DNA of 64,000 nt from CAIKMD01 sp963702925 (lineage in GTDB: Bacteria; Pseudomonadota; Alphaproteobacteria; ATCC43930; CGMCC-115725). The notes beneath the pieces were generated by a model. It was not told the DNA's origin and did no database searches. It saw only the letters and a list, made by a program, of their open reading frames with translations. The position numbers and the translations under genes are program-made. The stretch covers positions 930,001 to 994,000 of the forward strand of contig OY969771.1 in the NCBI GenBank assembly GCA_963702925.1, in the 5' to 3' direction. Shown in pieces: positions 1 through 8,874 of the stretch (positions are counted from its first letter, which is position 1; each line of letters opens with the position of its first letter).

Positions 1-270
1 CCGCCTCCGGCCGCCGCCGCCTTGGCGCGCATGCCCGAGAAACCCAAGCCCGATCTCTCGCGCCACCTTCTCTCGCCTATGCCGGGCCTCTTGGTATCGA
101 TCGCGGTCAAGCTCGGCCAGGAGGTCAAAGCCGGCGAGGAGCTCGCGGTGGTCGAGGCGATGAAAATGGAAAACGTGCTGCGCGCCGAGCGCGACGGCAA
201 GGTCGCAAAGCTCTGCGCCAAACCGGGCGACAGCCTCGCGGTCGATCAGGTCATCCTCGAATTCGCATGA
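1..270 (+). CDS. Biotin carboxyl carrier end of an acyl-CoA carboxylase alpha subunit (5' partial)
   Basis: The reading frame is open from the first base, so this is the C-terminal end of a longer protein. It holds a complete biotinyl domain: an MPG turn followed by EAMKMEN, whose central lysine (codon 163-165) is the biotin attachment site. An Ala/Pro-rich linker precedes it, as in propionyl-CoA or 3-methylcrotonyl-CoA carboxylase alpha subunits, where the carrier domain follows biotin carboxylase. The SPMPGLL sequence favours the propionyl-CoA type, but the catalytic domain lies outside the window, so the substrate is not settled. The stop codon overlaps the acylphosphatase start (ATGA), so the two are probably co-transcribed. 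Confidence 0.85.
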   Translation, partial: PPPAAAALARMPEKPKPDLSRHLLSPMPGLLVSIAVKLGQEVKAGEELAVVEAMKMENVLRAERDGKVAKLCAKPGDSLAVDQVILEFA

Positions 271-545
271 CCGTTTCTTGGCGCATTTCCGTCATCGGCC
301 GCGTGCAAGGCGTCGGCTTTCGCGCTTTCGTGACCCACACGGCGCGCCGAAGCGGCCTGCGCGGCTGGGTCCGCAACCGGCAGGACGGCAGCGTCGAAGC
401 TTTGTTGATCGGCGACAGCGACCTCGTCGCCGCAGCGATCGAGGACTGTCGGCGCGGCCCGCTGCGCGCGCGCGTCGATCGGCTGGAAAAGTTCGCCGCC
501 GAGGATGACGGCATGCAAGACTTCGCCGAGCGGCCGACGGTCTAA
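267..545 (+). CDS. acyP: Acylphosphatase
   Basis: A 92-residue protein of normal length for the family, which hydrolyses acyl phosphates in the cytoplasm. The phosphate-binding loop GRVQGVGFR (residues 11-19) ends in the substrate-binding arginine, R19. The catalytic asparagine lies in RNRQDGSVE (N37). The start overlaps the upstream carboxylase stop by four bases, and the next gene begins six bases downstream, so a three-gene operon is likely. Confidence 0.92.
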   Translation: MTVSWRISVIGRVQGVGFRAFVTHTARRSGLRGWVRNRQDGSVEALLIGDSDLVAAAIEDCRRGPLRARVDRLEKFAAEDDGMQDFAERPTV

Positions 546-551
546 GCGCGC

Positions 552-1820
552 ATGGGATCGAGCCAGCTTCGCCTCCTCACCAGCCGCCGGCTCGTTGGCC
601 TGTTCGTGGCGCAATTCTTCGGCGCGCTGAACGACAATTTGCTCAAGAACGCGCTGGTCATCGAGGTCGCGTATCGCAATTCGGGCACTTCAACCGAAAT
701 CGAGATCATCGTCACGATCGCAACCGCCCTCTTCATCCTGCCCTATTTCATCTTCTCGGCCACCGCCGGACAGCTCGCCGACAAATTCGAGAAGGCGCAC
801 CTCATCCGCGTGCTGAAGATGTGGGAAATCGGCGTGATGGTGCTGGCGACAATCGGCTTCGCGGCGGGTGGCATTGGCTTCGGCCTGACCGTGCTGTTTC
901 TCCTGGGGGTGCAGGCAACCTTCTTCGGGCCGGTGAAATACGGGATTCTCCCCGAGCTGCTCGCGCCCGAGGACCTGCTGAGCGGCAATGCTGTGATCGA
1001 GGCCGGAACCTTTCTCGCGATCCTCATCGGCACCATCGCCGGCGGGCTGTTGATCATGCTGAACAACGGGCCGGCGATCGTGTCGTCGGCGCTGATGCTG
1101 TTCGCGATCGCGGGCTGGGTCGCGAGCCTCTTCGTTCCGAAGGTTGGACGCGCCGTGCCGGATCTGCGCATCAATCCCAATATCGCCGCCGAAACCTGGA
1201 AAGTGCTGCGTTACGCCAATGAAAACCGCCGGGTTCGCTGGTCGATCCTGGGCAATTCCTGGTTCTGGCTCGTGGCGGTGGCGATGGTGTCGCAGTTTCC
1301 GAACTACGCCAAGGACATGCTCTCGGCCGACAACCAGGTCGTGACCTTCTTCCTCACGCTCAATTCCCTCGGCATCGGCGCCGGCTCGATGCTGGCCGGG
1401 CGGCTGCTGCGCGGCGCCCTGACGGCGCGCCTGGTGCCGCTTGCGGCCTTGGTCATGGCCGTCTTCGCTTTCGATCTCTGGTATCTCGATGGCGCTCGAA
1501 GCGGCGAGACCTTGATCGATATGAGCGGCTACCTCCGCTCGTTCACCGACTGGCGGATTTCTTTCGATCTGTTCGTGATCGCCTTGGGCGCCGGCCTGTT
1601 CGTCGTGCCGCTTTACGCGATCATGCAAGCCAATAGCGACGTCGAGCATCGCGCGCGCATCGTCGCCGCGAACAATGTCTGGAACGCGCTCTTCATGGTG
1701 GGTGCAGGTCTCGGCAGTGCCTTGATGCTCAAGCTCGGCGCCGGCATCACGGATATCTTCCTGGTCGTCGCCTTGTCCAATGCCGTGGTCGCCGCAGCGA
1801 CCTGGCGCTTGCGGCGCTGA
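552..1820 (+). CDS. LplT-like MFS transporter
   Basis: A 422-residue integral inner-membrane protein with about 11-12 hydrophobic segments. The N-terminal signature QFFGALNDNLLKNA is typical of the MFS branch that contains the lysophospholipid transporter LplT and the transporter half of Aas-type fusions. Those proteins flip lysophospholipids inward for re-acylation. No acyltransferase or acyl-ACP synthetase domain follows here, so this is the stand-alone transporter form. The substrate is inferred from family only. It is convergent with rplQ. Confidence 0.7.
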   Translation: MGSSQLRLLTSRRLVGLFVAQFFGALNDNLLKNALVIEVAYRNSGTSTEIEIIVTIATALFILPYFIFSATAGQLADKFEKAHLIRVLKMWEIGVMVLATIGFAAGGIGFGLTVLFLLGVQATFFGPVKYGILPELLAPEDLLSGNAVIEAGTFLAILIGTIAGGLLIMLNNGPAIVSSALMLFAIAGWVASLFVPKVGRAVPDLRINPNIAAETWKVLRYANENRRVRWSILGNSWFWLVAVAMVSQFPNYAKDMLSADNQVVTFFLTLNSLGIGAGSMLAGRLLRGALTARLVPLAALVMAVFAFDLWYLDGARSGETLIDMSGYLRSFTDWRISFDLFVIALGAGLFVVPLYAIMQANSDVEHRARIVAANNVWNALFMVGAGLGSALMLKLGAGITDIFLVVALSNAVVAAATWRLRR

Positions 1821-1873
1821 ACCGGCGCACGGCGAGCGCCGCTCGGTAGGAAACGATCTGGAGAGGGGTTGCC

Positions 1874-1891
1874 GCGCGCGGAGACGCGCGC
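1874..1891. other. GC-rich hairpin between convergent genes
   Basis: A 7-bp perfect stem (GCGCGCG / CGCGCGC) with a 4-nt loop lies 12 bases past the rplQ stop. There is no U tract on either strand, so it may only protect 3' ends or be incidental. Confidence 0.3.
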
Positions 1892-1902
1892 AGGCGACAA
1901 GG

Positions 1903-2334
1903 TCAGGCCGTGGCTGCTTCCTGCTCGGCGTCTTCGGCGACCTGCACCGGGCCCGAATCCTGGCCCTTGGCCGCGACATCGCGATCGACGAGCTCGATCA
2001 CCGCCATCGCCGCCGCGTCGCCGTAGCGGAACCCCGCCTTGAAAATACGGCTATAGCCGCCGCCGCGCTTGGCATAACGCTCGGCCAAGGTCGTCATCAC
2101 CTTGTTGGCGATGGCCTCGTCTTGCAAGGTGGCGATCAGCCGGCGGCGCGAGGCGAGCCCGCCGCGCTTGCCGAGCGTGATCAGACGCTCGACTACCGGC
2201 CGCAGATCCTTTGCCTTGGGCAGGGTCGTGGTGATCTGCTCATGCTTCAGCAGCGCATGGCAGAGATTGTCGAACATGGCCTTGCGATGGGCCGATTTAC
2301 GGCTGAAGCTGCGGCCTCGTAGACGGTGGCGCAT
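1903..2334 (-). CDS. rplQ: Ribosomal protein L17
   Basis: A 143-residue large-subunit protein. The start MRHRLRGRSFSRKSAHRKAM is characteristic of bacterial L17. An acidic Ala/Glu-rich tail of about 20 residues extends past the conserved core. It is the last gene of the alpha operon, right after rpoA, and it ends the 18-kb ribosomal superoperon. Confidence 0.97.
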   Translation of the reverse strand: MRHRLRGRSFSRKSAHRKAMFDNLCHALLKHEQITTTLPKAKDLRPVVERLITLGKRGGLASRRRLIATLQDEAIANKVMTTLAERYAKRGGGYSRIFKAGFRYGDAAAMAVIELVDRDVAAKGQDSGPVQVAEDAEQEAATA

Positions 2335-2352
2335 GATGAGATCCCGATCGGC

Positions 2353-3375
2353 TCAATAGGGTTCCTCGAGGCGCTTCACCAGCTCCTCGATGTTTTCCGG
2401 CGGCCAGTTCGGGATCTCCATGCCGAGATAGAGACCCATCTGCGCCAAAACTTCTTTGATCTCGTTGAGCGACTTGCGGCCGAAATTCGGCGTTCGCAGC
2501 ATTTCGGATTCGGTCTTTTGCACGAGATCGCCGATATAGACGATGTTGTCGTTCTTCAAGCAATTGGCAGAGCGCACCGAGAGCTCGAGCTCGTCGACCT
2601 TGCGCAGCAGGTTCTTGTTGAACGGCAGCTCGGAGGGGCGTTCCTCTTCCGAGGCCGCGCGCGGCTCTTCGAAATTGATGAAGAGCTGCAGCTGATCCTG
2701 CAGGATGCGCGCCGCGAGCGCGACCGCGTCCTCGGGCGTCACCGCGCCATTGGTCTCGATGTTCATCGACAACTTGTCGTAGTCGGTACGCTGACCGACG
2801 CGGGTATTGTCGACCTTGTAGCTGATCTTGCGCACGGGGCTGAACAGCGCGTCGACCGGAATCAAGCCGATCGGCGCGTCCTCGGGCCGGTTGTCGGTCG
2901 CCGGGCGATAGCCCTTGCCGGTGTCGACGGTGAACTCCATCGTCACCTTGGCGCCCTTGTCGAGCGTGCAAATGAGATGCTCGGGATTCATGATCTCGAT
3001 GTCGTGCGGCAGCTCGATCATGCTGGCACGCACCTCGCCCGGCCCGTTGGCCCGCAGGCGCATGCGCTTCGGGCCTTCGCCGTGGAGGCGCAGCCCGATG
3101 CCCTTGATGTTGAGGACGATGTCGGTGATGTCTTCGAGCACGCCCGGCAGCGACGAGAATTCGTGCAGCACGCCCTCGATCTGAACCGAAGTGATCGCCG
3201 CGCCCTGGAGCGAGGAGAGCAGAACCCGGCGTAACGCATTGCCGAGGGTCAGCCCGAAACCGCGCTCGAGCGGTTCGGCCACGACGGTCGCGGAGCGCGT
3301 CGGATTGTCGCCCGGCTGAACCACGAGCTGACTGGGTTTCTTCAATTCCTGCCAATTCTTCTGGATTTGCGTCAA
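2353..3375 (-). CDS. rpoA: RNA polymerase alpha subunit
   Basis: A 340-residue subunit. The N-terminal assembly domain (about 1-235) contains RGFGLTLGNALRRVLLSS. The C-terminal domain (about 260-320), with the ELSVRSANCLKN and GRKSLNEIKE helix-hairpin-helix elements, contacts UP elements and activators. It sits between rpsK and rplQ, the normal alpha-operon position. The start is the ATG at 3375. Confidence 0.98.
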   Translation of the reverse strand: MTQIQKNWQELKKPSQLVVQPGDNPTRSATVVAEPLERGFGLTLGNALRRVLLSSLQGAAITSVQIEGVLHEFSSLPGVLEDITDIVLNIKGIGLRLHGEGPKRMRLRANGPGEVRASMIELPHDIEIMNPEHLICTLDKGAKVTMEFTVDTGKGYRPATDNRPEDAPIGLIPVDALFSPVRKISYKVDNTRVGQRTDYDKLSMNIETNGAVTPEDAVALAARILQDQLQLFINFEEPRAASEEERPSELPFNKNLLRKVDELELSVRSANCLKNDNIVYIGDLVQKTESEMLRTPNFGRKSLNEIKEVLAQMGLYLGMEIPNWPPENIEELVKRLEEPY

Positions 3376-3462
3376 GAGCCGATCCTCATGTCTTTTCGTC
3401 TGTGGCGCGTGGGGCCGTTAGATGCCCGCCGCGATCGCCGGAAAATAAATCGCGCTGTCGCG

Positions 3463-3867
3463 TTAAACGCGGCGCCGCTTGGGTGGACGACAGCCGTTAT
3501 GCGGGATCGACGTCACGTCGCGGATCGACGTGACCGAGAACCCGACGGTCTGCAGCGCTCTCAAGGCCGACTCCCGTCCCGAACCCGGACCCTTCACCTC
3601 GATTTCGAGGGTACGCATGCCGTGCTCCATCGCCTTGCGGCCGGCATCCTCGGCCGCGACTTGCGCGGCATAAGGCGTCGATTTGCGCGAGCCTTTGAAC
3701 CCCATCGTGCCGGATGAAGACCACGCGATGGTGTTGCCTTGCGCGTCGGTAATGGTGATCATGGTATTGTTGAAAGTGGCGTTCACATGCGCCACGCCCG
3801 ACGTGATGTTCTTGCGCTCGCGGCGGCGGACGCGCGTGGCAGCAGCGGGCTTCGTTGTCGTCGCCAT
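3463..3867 (-). CDS. rpsK: Ribosomal protein S11
   Basis: A 134-residue platform protein of the 30S subunit. The basic N-terminus is followed by NITSGVAHVNATFNNTMITI and by the conserved end HNGCRPPKRRRV. It lies between rpsM and rpoA as in other bacteria. Confidence 0.97.
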   Translation of the reverse strand: MATTTKPAAATRVRRRERKNITSGVAHVNATFNNTMITITDAQGNTIAWSSSGTMGFKGSRKSTPYAAQVAAEDAGRKAMEHGMRTLEIEVKGPGSGRESALRALQTVGFSVTSIRDVTSIPHNGCRPPKRRRV

Positions 3868-3907
3868 AGTCTAAACCTCGTCCTAAATTGCTTGCTTCGC
3901 CACGGTT

Positions 3908-4288
3908 CTATTTCGTGGGGGCGAGCTTCTTGCCGGCGACCGGCCGGGCCGGGCCCTTGCGGGTCCGGGCATTGGTATGCGTACGTTGGCCGCGAACCGG
4001 CAAACCCTTGCGATGCCGCAGCCCGCGATAACAACCGAGATCCATCAGGCGCTTGATGTTCATCGCCACGGTCCGGCGCAGATCACCCTCGACCTGATAT
4101 TCGCGGTCGATCGCCTCACGGATGCGCAACACTTCGTCGTCGGTCAGCTCGTGAACGCGGCGCGACACTGGAATTCCCAGCTTCGCGCAGATCTTCTCCG
4201 CCGACGCGCGCCCGATCCCATGGATATAGGTGAGGCCGATCGGAACTCGCTTTTGATTAGGAATATTGACGCCGGCAATGCGCGCCAC
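3908..4288 (-). CDS. rpsM: Ribosomal protein S13
   Basis: A 126-residue 30S head protein that contacts tRNA and the intersubunit bridges. It starts MARIAGVNIPNQKR, contains the helix-two-turn-helix region YIHGIGRASAEKIC, and ends with the basic RGQRTHTNARTRKGPA tail. It follows adk after a gap of about 95 bp. Confidence 0.97.
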   Translation of the reverse strand: MARIAGVNIPNQKRVPIGLTYIHGIGRASAEKICAKLGIPVSRRVHELTDDEVLRIREAIDREYQVEGDLRRTVAMNIKRLMDLGCYRGLRHRKGLPVRGQRTHTNARTRKGPARPVAGKKLAPTK

Positions 4289-4383
4289 CTGCGCTTCTCC
4301 TTAATTCGAATTGTCGGTTTCGGACGCGGACCAGACGCCCCAGTTGGCCGAAGGGGCCTTATATCGGAATCCCTCCACGGAAG

Positions 4384-5037
4384 TCAACCTTTTGGCTTCT
4401 TTAGAATCGTTTCAATTTTGGCCGTAACCGCATCGATATCGGCCATGCCATCGACGGAACGCAACACACCCTTGCGACGGTAATAGGGCAGGATCGGCGC
4501 AGTCTGATCGTGATAGGCCGAGAGCCTCGCCTTCACGGTTTCGGCGTTGTCGTCCGGCCGGCGGATGAAGTCGTGGCTGCCGCAAATGTCGCATTGCCCT
4601 TCCTGCGTCGGGCGATGATAGCGATCGTGGTAGGAAGCGCCGCATTTCTTGCAGCTGAACCGCCCGGCGATGCGGTCGATCAGCGCGTTCTCGTCAACCG
4701 TCAGCTCAATGACGTGGTCGATGGCGATGTTATTCTTTTTCAGCATGTCATCGAGCGCCTCGGCCTGCGGCACGGTGCGCGGAAAGCCGTCGAGAATGAA
4801 GCCCTTGCCTTTCAAGGCAGCAATATGGCTCGCGATCAAGGCAATCATGATCTCGTCGGATACGAGCTTGCCCGCATCCATGATCGCCTGGACCTCTTTG
4901 CCAAGCGCGCTGCCCGACGCGCGTTCGGCACGCAACATGTCGCCTGTCGAAAGTTGAACCATGCCATAGCGCTCTTCGATGCGCTTGGCCTGGGTCCCCT
5001 TCCCGGCCCCAGGAGGGCCGAGCAGAAGGATATTCAA
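4384..5037 (-). CDS. adk: Adenylate kinase with zinc-type LID
   Basis: A 217-residue enzyme that interconverts ATP+AMP and 2 ADP. It has the P-loop GPPGAGKGTQ (residues 7-16) and the long-form LID domain. The LID carries two Cys pairs (CKKC and CDIC), which points to structural zinc, as in many alphaproteobacterial and Gram-positive enzymes rather than E. coli. The start overlaps the secY stop by four bases (ATGA), so it is translationally coupled to secY. Confidence 0.97.
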   Translation of the reverse strand: MNILLLGPPGAGKGTQAKRIEERYGMVQLSTGDMLRAERASGSALGKEVQAIMDAGKLVSDEIMIALIASHIAALKGKGFILDGFPRTVPQAEALDDMLKKNNIAIDHVIELTVDENALIDRIAGRFSCKKCGASYHDRYHRPTQEGQCDICGSHDFIRRPDDNAETVKARLSAYHDQTAPILPYYRRKGVLRSVDGMADIDAVTAKIETILKKPKG

Positions 5038-6374
5038 CCGCGTCTCCCCCTCAGCTTAGATTTCTTGATAAGCCCTTCGTACTGATGCGCGAGCAGGTGC
5101 GAATGAATCTGCGCGACCGTGTCCATCGTCACGCTGACCACAATCAGCAAGCTCGTGCCGCCGAAATAGAACGGCAGCGAATATTGCGAAACCAGAATCT
5201 CGGGCAACACGCAGACCGCGGCAAGATAGGCCGAGCCGATCACGGTGAGGCGCGTAAGCACGAAATCGAGATAATCCGCCGTGTTCTTTCCGGGCCTTAT
5301 CCCGGGGACGAAACCGCCATATTTCTTCAGGTTGTCGGCGGTCTCGACCGGGTTGAACACGATCGCCGTGTAGAAGAAACAGAAGAACACGATCAGCGCG
5401 ACGTAAAGGCCGATATAAAGCGGCTGGCCGTGTCCGATCCAGGCGCCGATCTGCGCCAACATGCCGGACTGATCCTGGCTGAAGCTGGCGACGGTCGCCG
5501 GCAGCAGCAACAGCGAGGACGCAAAGATCGGCGGAATCACGCCCGAGGTGTTGAGCTTCAAAGGCAGATGCGAGGCTTCGCCGCCGAACATCTTGTTGCC
5601 CACCTGGCGTTTCGGATACTGCACCAGGATGCGGCGCTGCGCCCGCTCCATGAACACGATGAAGGTGATCACGGCGACGGCGCCGATGATGAAAGCGATG
5701 ATGAAGAAAGTGGAGATCGCGCCGGTGCGGCCAAGATCCAACAAGCCGGCGAGCGCCGAAGGCATGCGCGCGACGATGCCCGAAAAGATGATCAGCGAAA
5801 TGCCGTTGCCGACGCCGCGCGCCGTGATCTGCTCGCCGAGCCACATCAGGAAAACCGTGCCGCCGGTCAGCGTGATCACCGAGGTGATGCGGAAGAACAG
5901 GCCGGGATCGGTTACGGCAAGGCCGGAGGGGCCGCGCAGCCCTTCGATGCCGACCGAGATGCCATAGGCCTGCACCGCGGCCAGCAGAACCGTGCCGTAG
6001 CGCGTGTACTGGTTGAGCTTCTTGCGGCCGGACTCGCCTTCCTTCTTCAGCGCTTCGAGCTGCGGCGACACCGCCGTCAACAGCTGCACGATGATCGAGG
6101 CCGAAATGTAGGGCATGATGTTGAGCGCGAAGATGGTCATGCGCCCCAACGCGCCGCCCGAGAACATGTCGACCATGCCGAGGATACCGCCGGAGTTCTG
6201 CGCGAAAATCTGCTGCAGCGCCTGCGGATCGATTCCGGGCAGCGGGATGTAGGTACCGAGCCGGTAGATCACCAAAGCGCCGAGGGTGAACCAAATGCGG
6301 TTCTTGAGCTCGGTCGCCTTGGAAAACGCGGAAAAATTGATGCTGGCGGCAAGTTGTTCGGCGGCTGACGCCAT
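5034..6374 (-). CDS. secY: SecY preprotein translocase channel subunit
   Basis: A 446-residue, ten-helix inner-membrane channel. The N-terminal RIWFTLGALVIYRLGTYIPL, the MPYISASIIVQLL helix and the cytoplasmic loop before LRGRRG are standard SecY landmarks. It forms the translocon with SecE (32138-32338) and SecG. It is placed between rplO and adk in the spc operon. Confidence 0.98.
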   Translation of the reverse strand: MASAAEQLAASINFSAFSKATELKNRIWFTLGALVIYRLGTYIPLPGIDPQALQQIFAQNSGGILGMVDMFSGGALGRMTIFALNIMPYISASIIVQLLTAVSPQLEALKKEGESGRKKLNQYTRYGTVLLAAVQAYGISVGIEGLRGPSGLAVTDPGLFFRITSVITLTGGTVFLMWLGEQITARGVGNGISLIIFSGIVARMPSALAGLLDLGRTGAISTFFIIAFIIGAVAVITFIVFMERAQRRILVQYPKRQVGNKMFGGEASHLPLKLNTSGVIPPIFASSLLLLPATVASFSQDQSGMLAQIGAWIGHGQPLYIGLYVALIVFFCFFYTAIVFNPVETADNLKKYGGFVPGIRPGKNTADYLDFVLTRLTVIGSAYLAAVCVLPEILVSQYSLPFYFGGTSLLIVVSVTMDTVAQIHSHLLAHQYEGLIKKSKLRGRRG

Positions 6375-6385
6375 CTAGCGTCTCC

Positions 6386-6871
6386 TCATGAAGCCGCGGC
6401 GGCCGGCTTCGCAGCCGCCACGATCACTTTACCCCCGAGCTTTTCGACGGCCTCGACCGCCGCTTTCGATGCGCCGACCACTTCGATGGTGAGCGCGGTT
6501 TTCAATTCCCCCTTGGCGAGCAGCCGCACGCCGTCGCGCACGCGGCGCAGCACGCCCGCGGCGACCAAAGCATCGCCATTCACCGGCGCATCGGCCTTGA
6601 GCCTTCCGGCATCCAGCGCAACCTGCAAGCGGCCGAGATTGACGACCACGAAATCGCTTTGGAAATCGGTGTTGTTGAAGCCGCGCTTCGGGATCCGGCG
6701 ATGCAGCGGGGTCTGCCCGCCTTCAAAGCCGTTCAGCGCCACGCCGCTGCGCGCGGTTTGGCCCTTGCCGCCGCGCGCGCTCGTCTTGCCTTTGCCCGAG
6801 CCGATGCCGCGACCGCGCCGCTTGGCACGGTAATGGGCACCTTGGTTATCCGAAATCTCGTTGAGCTTCAT
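6386..6871 (-). CDS. rplO: Ribosomal protein L15
   Basis: A 161-residue 50S protein. I chose the ATG at 6871 because it begins MKLNEISDNQGAHYRAKRRG, the normal L15 N-terminus; the longer open frame upstream overlaps rpmD territory and looks spurious. GRGIGSGKGKTSARGGKGQ and the GGQTPLHRRIPKRGF motif are diagnostic. Confidence 0.96.
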   Translation of the reverse strand: MKLNEISDNQGAHYRAKRRGRGIGSGKGKTSARGGKGQTARSGVALNGFEGGQTPLHRRIPKRGFNNTDFQSDFVVVNLGRLQVALDAGRLKADAPVNGDALVAAGVLRRVRDGVRLLAKGELKTALTIEVVGASKAAVEAVEKLGGKVIVAAAKPAAAAS

Positions 6872-6899
6872 GTTCCATCCACTGGCGAGCTTAGGCCGA

Positions 6900-7325
6900 T
6901 TACGACGCCGATTCCACCCGCACCAAATGCTGCACCCGCGCAATCATGCCGCGCACCGCGGGCGTATCCTCGAGCACGCGCGAACGGTGCCGCTTGTTGA
7001 GCCCGAGGCCGATGAGCGTGGCGTGCTGGTATTTCTCGCGGCCGATCGGGCTGCCGATTTGCGTCACTTTGACCTTCTTGTCGGTCTTCGGCTGCGGCGC
7101 GGCAGGCTTCGCCAAAGCCTTTGCCATCGCCGCCCGGCGCTCGGCAATCGGCGCAAGCTTGGGCTGCGGCGCCTTGGGGCGCTTTGCCTTTTTGGGCTCG
7201 GGCGCGGACTTAGCCTCGGCCTCGGGCGCAGCCTCTTTCTTCTTGGCCGCCTTGGGCTTGGGCGCCGCCGCTTCGGCAGACGCAGCCTTGGGCGCTTTCG
7301 CCGGCTTCTTCGTGTCCTCAGCCAT
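6900..7325 (-). CDS. rpmD: Ribosomal protein L30 with long Lys/Ala/Pro N-terminal extension
   Basis: A 141-residue protein, whereas bacterial L30 is usually about 60. The C-terminal part (residues 82-141; KVKVTQIGSPIG, TLIGLGLNKRHRS) is an ordinary complete L30 domain. Residues 1-80 are low-complexity, made almost entirely of Ala, Lys, Pro and Glu, and resemble histone-H1-like tails. The ATG at 7325 lies just after the rpsE stop at 7329, so the extension appears to be translated rather than an annotation artefact. An internal start nearer the L30 domain cannot be excluded (an ATG codon sits at residue 67). Confidence 0.88.
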   Translation of the reverse strand: MAEDTKKPAKAPKAASAEAAAPKPKAAKKKEAAPEAEAKSAPEPKKAKRPKAPQPKLAPIAERRAAMAKALAKPAAPQPKTDKKVKVTQIGSPIGREKYQHATLIGLGLNKRHRSRVLEDTPAVRGMIARVQHLVRVESAS

Positions 7326-7328
7326 GGC

Positions 7329-7946
7329 TTACTCCCGCGTTTCCTGTGCGTCGCGGCGCGGCAGGATGTCGCTCACCTTCTTGCCGCGGCGCGCGGCGAC
7401 CGAGCGCGGGCTGACCGAACGGTCGAGGGCCTGGAAGGTCGCCTTGATCATGTTATGCGGGTTGGAGGTACCCACCGACTTCGCCACCACGTCCTGCACG
7501 CCGAGCGCCTCGAAAATCGCGCGCATCGGGCCACCGGCAATGATGCCGGTACCTTGAGGCGCGGCCCGAACCACAACTTCGCCCGCGCCGTAATGGCCGA
7601 CGATATCGTGATGCAGGGTGCGGCCTTCACGCAACGGTACGCGAATCATCGCGCGGCGCGCTTGATCGGTCGCCTTGCGAATTGCCTCAGGAACCTCGCG
7701 CGCCTTGCCCGAGCCATAGCCCGCGCGGCCTTTGCCGTCGCCGACCACGACGATCGCGGCAAAACCGAAGCGCCGTCCGCCCTTCACCACTTTGGCGACG
7801 CGGTTGATACCGACGAGCTTTTCAATGAGCTCGCCATCCTCACGATCCGAGCGATCGCGTCCGCCGTCCCCTCCACGTCCGCGCTGCGGCCGGTCGCCGC
7901 CGCGTCCGCGTGAGGGTCTTTCGCTGCCCGTTGGTGTCGTCGCCAT
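7329..7946 (-). CDS. rpsE: Ribosomal protein S5
   Basis: A 205-residue 30S protein involved in decoding fidelity. It has the double-stranded RNA-binding part (LVGINRVAKVVKGGRRFGF) and the C-terminal domain with GTGIIAGGPMRAIFEALG. The first 35 or so residues are an Arg/Gly/Asp-rich extension. It lies between rplR and rpmD. Confidence 0.97.
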   Translation of the reverse strand: MATTPTGSERPSRGRGGDRPQRGRGGDGGRDRSDREDGELIEKLVGINRVAKVVKGGRRFGFAAIVVVGDGKGRAGYGSGKAREVPEAIRKATDQARRAMIRVPLREGRTLHHDIVGHYGAGEVVVRAAPQGTGIIAGGPMRAIFEALGVQDVVAKSVGTSNPHNMIKATFQALDRSVSPRSVAARRGKKVSDILPRRDAQETRE

Positions 7947-7957
7947 GAACGCCCTTT

Positions 7958-8323
7958 CTAGAAGTCCAACCCGCCCTCGCGGGCGGCGTCGGCCAGGGCC
8001 TTGACCCGGCCATGAAACAGATAACCGCCGCGATCGAACACGACAGCCGTCACGCCAGCCGCCTTCGCGCGCTCGGCGAGGAGCTTGCCGACCGCGCCAG
8101 CCGCTTCCTTGTTCGCGCCGGTTTTGAGGCTCGCGCGCAGCGTTTCATCGAGGCTCGAGGCCGCAGCCAAGGTGCGCCCGATCGCGTCGTCGATCACCTG
8201 CGCATAGATGTGCTTCGACGAGCGGAAGATCGAGAGCCGCGGCCGGCCGCTGCTGGTCCGAGCGAGCCGCGCCCTGACGCGCGTGCGGCGCCGGGTAAAG
8301 AGGGTATCGGATTTTCCGCTCAT
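7958..8323 (-). CDS. rplR: Ribosomal protein L18
   Basis: A 121-residue 5S-rRNA-binding protein. It has RPRLSIFRSSKHIYAQVIDD and the C-terminal VVFDRGGYLFHGRVKALADA. It is in its usual place between rplF and rpsE. Confidence 0.97.
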   Translation of the reverse strand: MSGKSDTLFTRRRTRVRARLARTSSGRPRLSIFRSSKHIYAQVIDDAIGRTLAAASSLDETLRASLKTGANKEAAGAVGKLLAERAKAAGVTAVVFDRGGYLFHGRVKALADAAREGGLDF

Positions 8324-8333
8324 CGCGCCGCTC

Positions 8334-8867
8334 CTACTTCTTCTTGCCTTCTTTGCGCCGGACCGTCTCGGTGTCGTACTTGATCCCTTTGCCCTTATAG
8401 GGCTCGGGACCGCGGAACGACCGGATGACGGCGGCGACTTGCCCGACGCGCTGCTTGTCCGCGCCGCTGATCGCGATCGCGGTCGGCTTCTCGCACGCGA
8501 TCTTGATGTCGGCCGGGATCGGGAAGATCACGTCGTGGCTGAATCCCAGCTGCAGAACGAGGTTCTTGCCTTGCACCGCGGCGCGATAGCCGACGCCGTT
8601 GATCTCGAGATTGACGGTGTAGCCCTTGGTGACGCCGGTCACCATGTTGTTGACGTGTGCGCGCGCGCTGCCCCACGCCATGCGGGCGCGCTTGGTTTCG
8701 TTCTTCGGCGTGATGACGACGCGACCGTCCTTCACCTCGGTGTCGACGTCGTGGCTGACGGCGAGCTTCAAGGTGCCGAGCTTTCCCTTGGCGGTCAGCA
8801 CGCCGCCCGCCACCTCGATGGTGACGCCTTGCGGGATCGTGACAGGAACTTTGCCGATGCGTGACAT
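8334..8867 (-). CDS. rplF: Ribosomal protein L6
   Basis: A 177-residue 50S protein. The start at 8867 gives MSRIGKVPVTIPQGV, the usual L6 N-terminus; an ATG 17 codons upstream would overlap the end of rpsH. The C-terminal GPEPYKGKGIKYDTE motif is conserved. Confidence 0.96.
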   Translation of the reverse strand: MSRIGKVPVTIPQGVTIEVAGGVLTAKGKLGTLKLAVSHDVDTEVKDGRVVITPKNETKRARMAWGSARAHVNNMVTGVTKGYTVNLEINGVGYRAAVQGKNLVLQLGFSHDVIFPIPADIKIACEKPTAIAISGADKQRVGQVAAVIRSFRGPEPYKGKGIKYDTETVRRKEGKKK

Positions 8868-8874
8868 GATTGCC

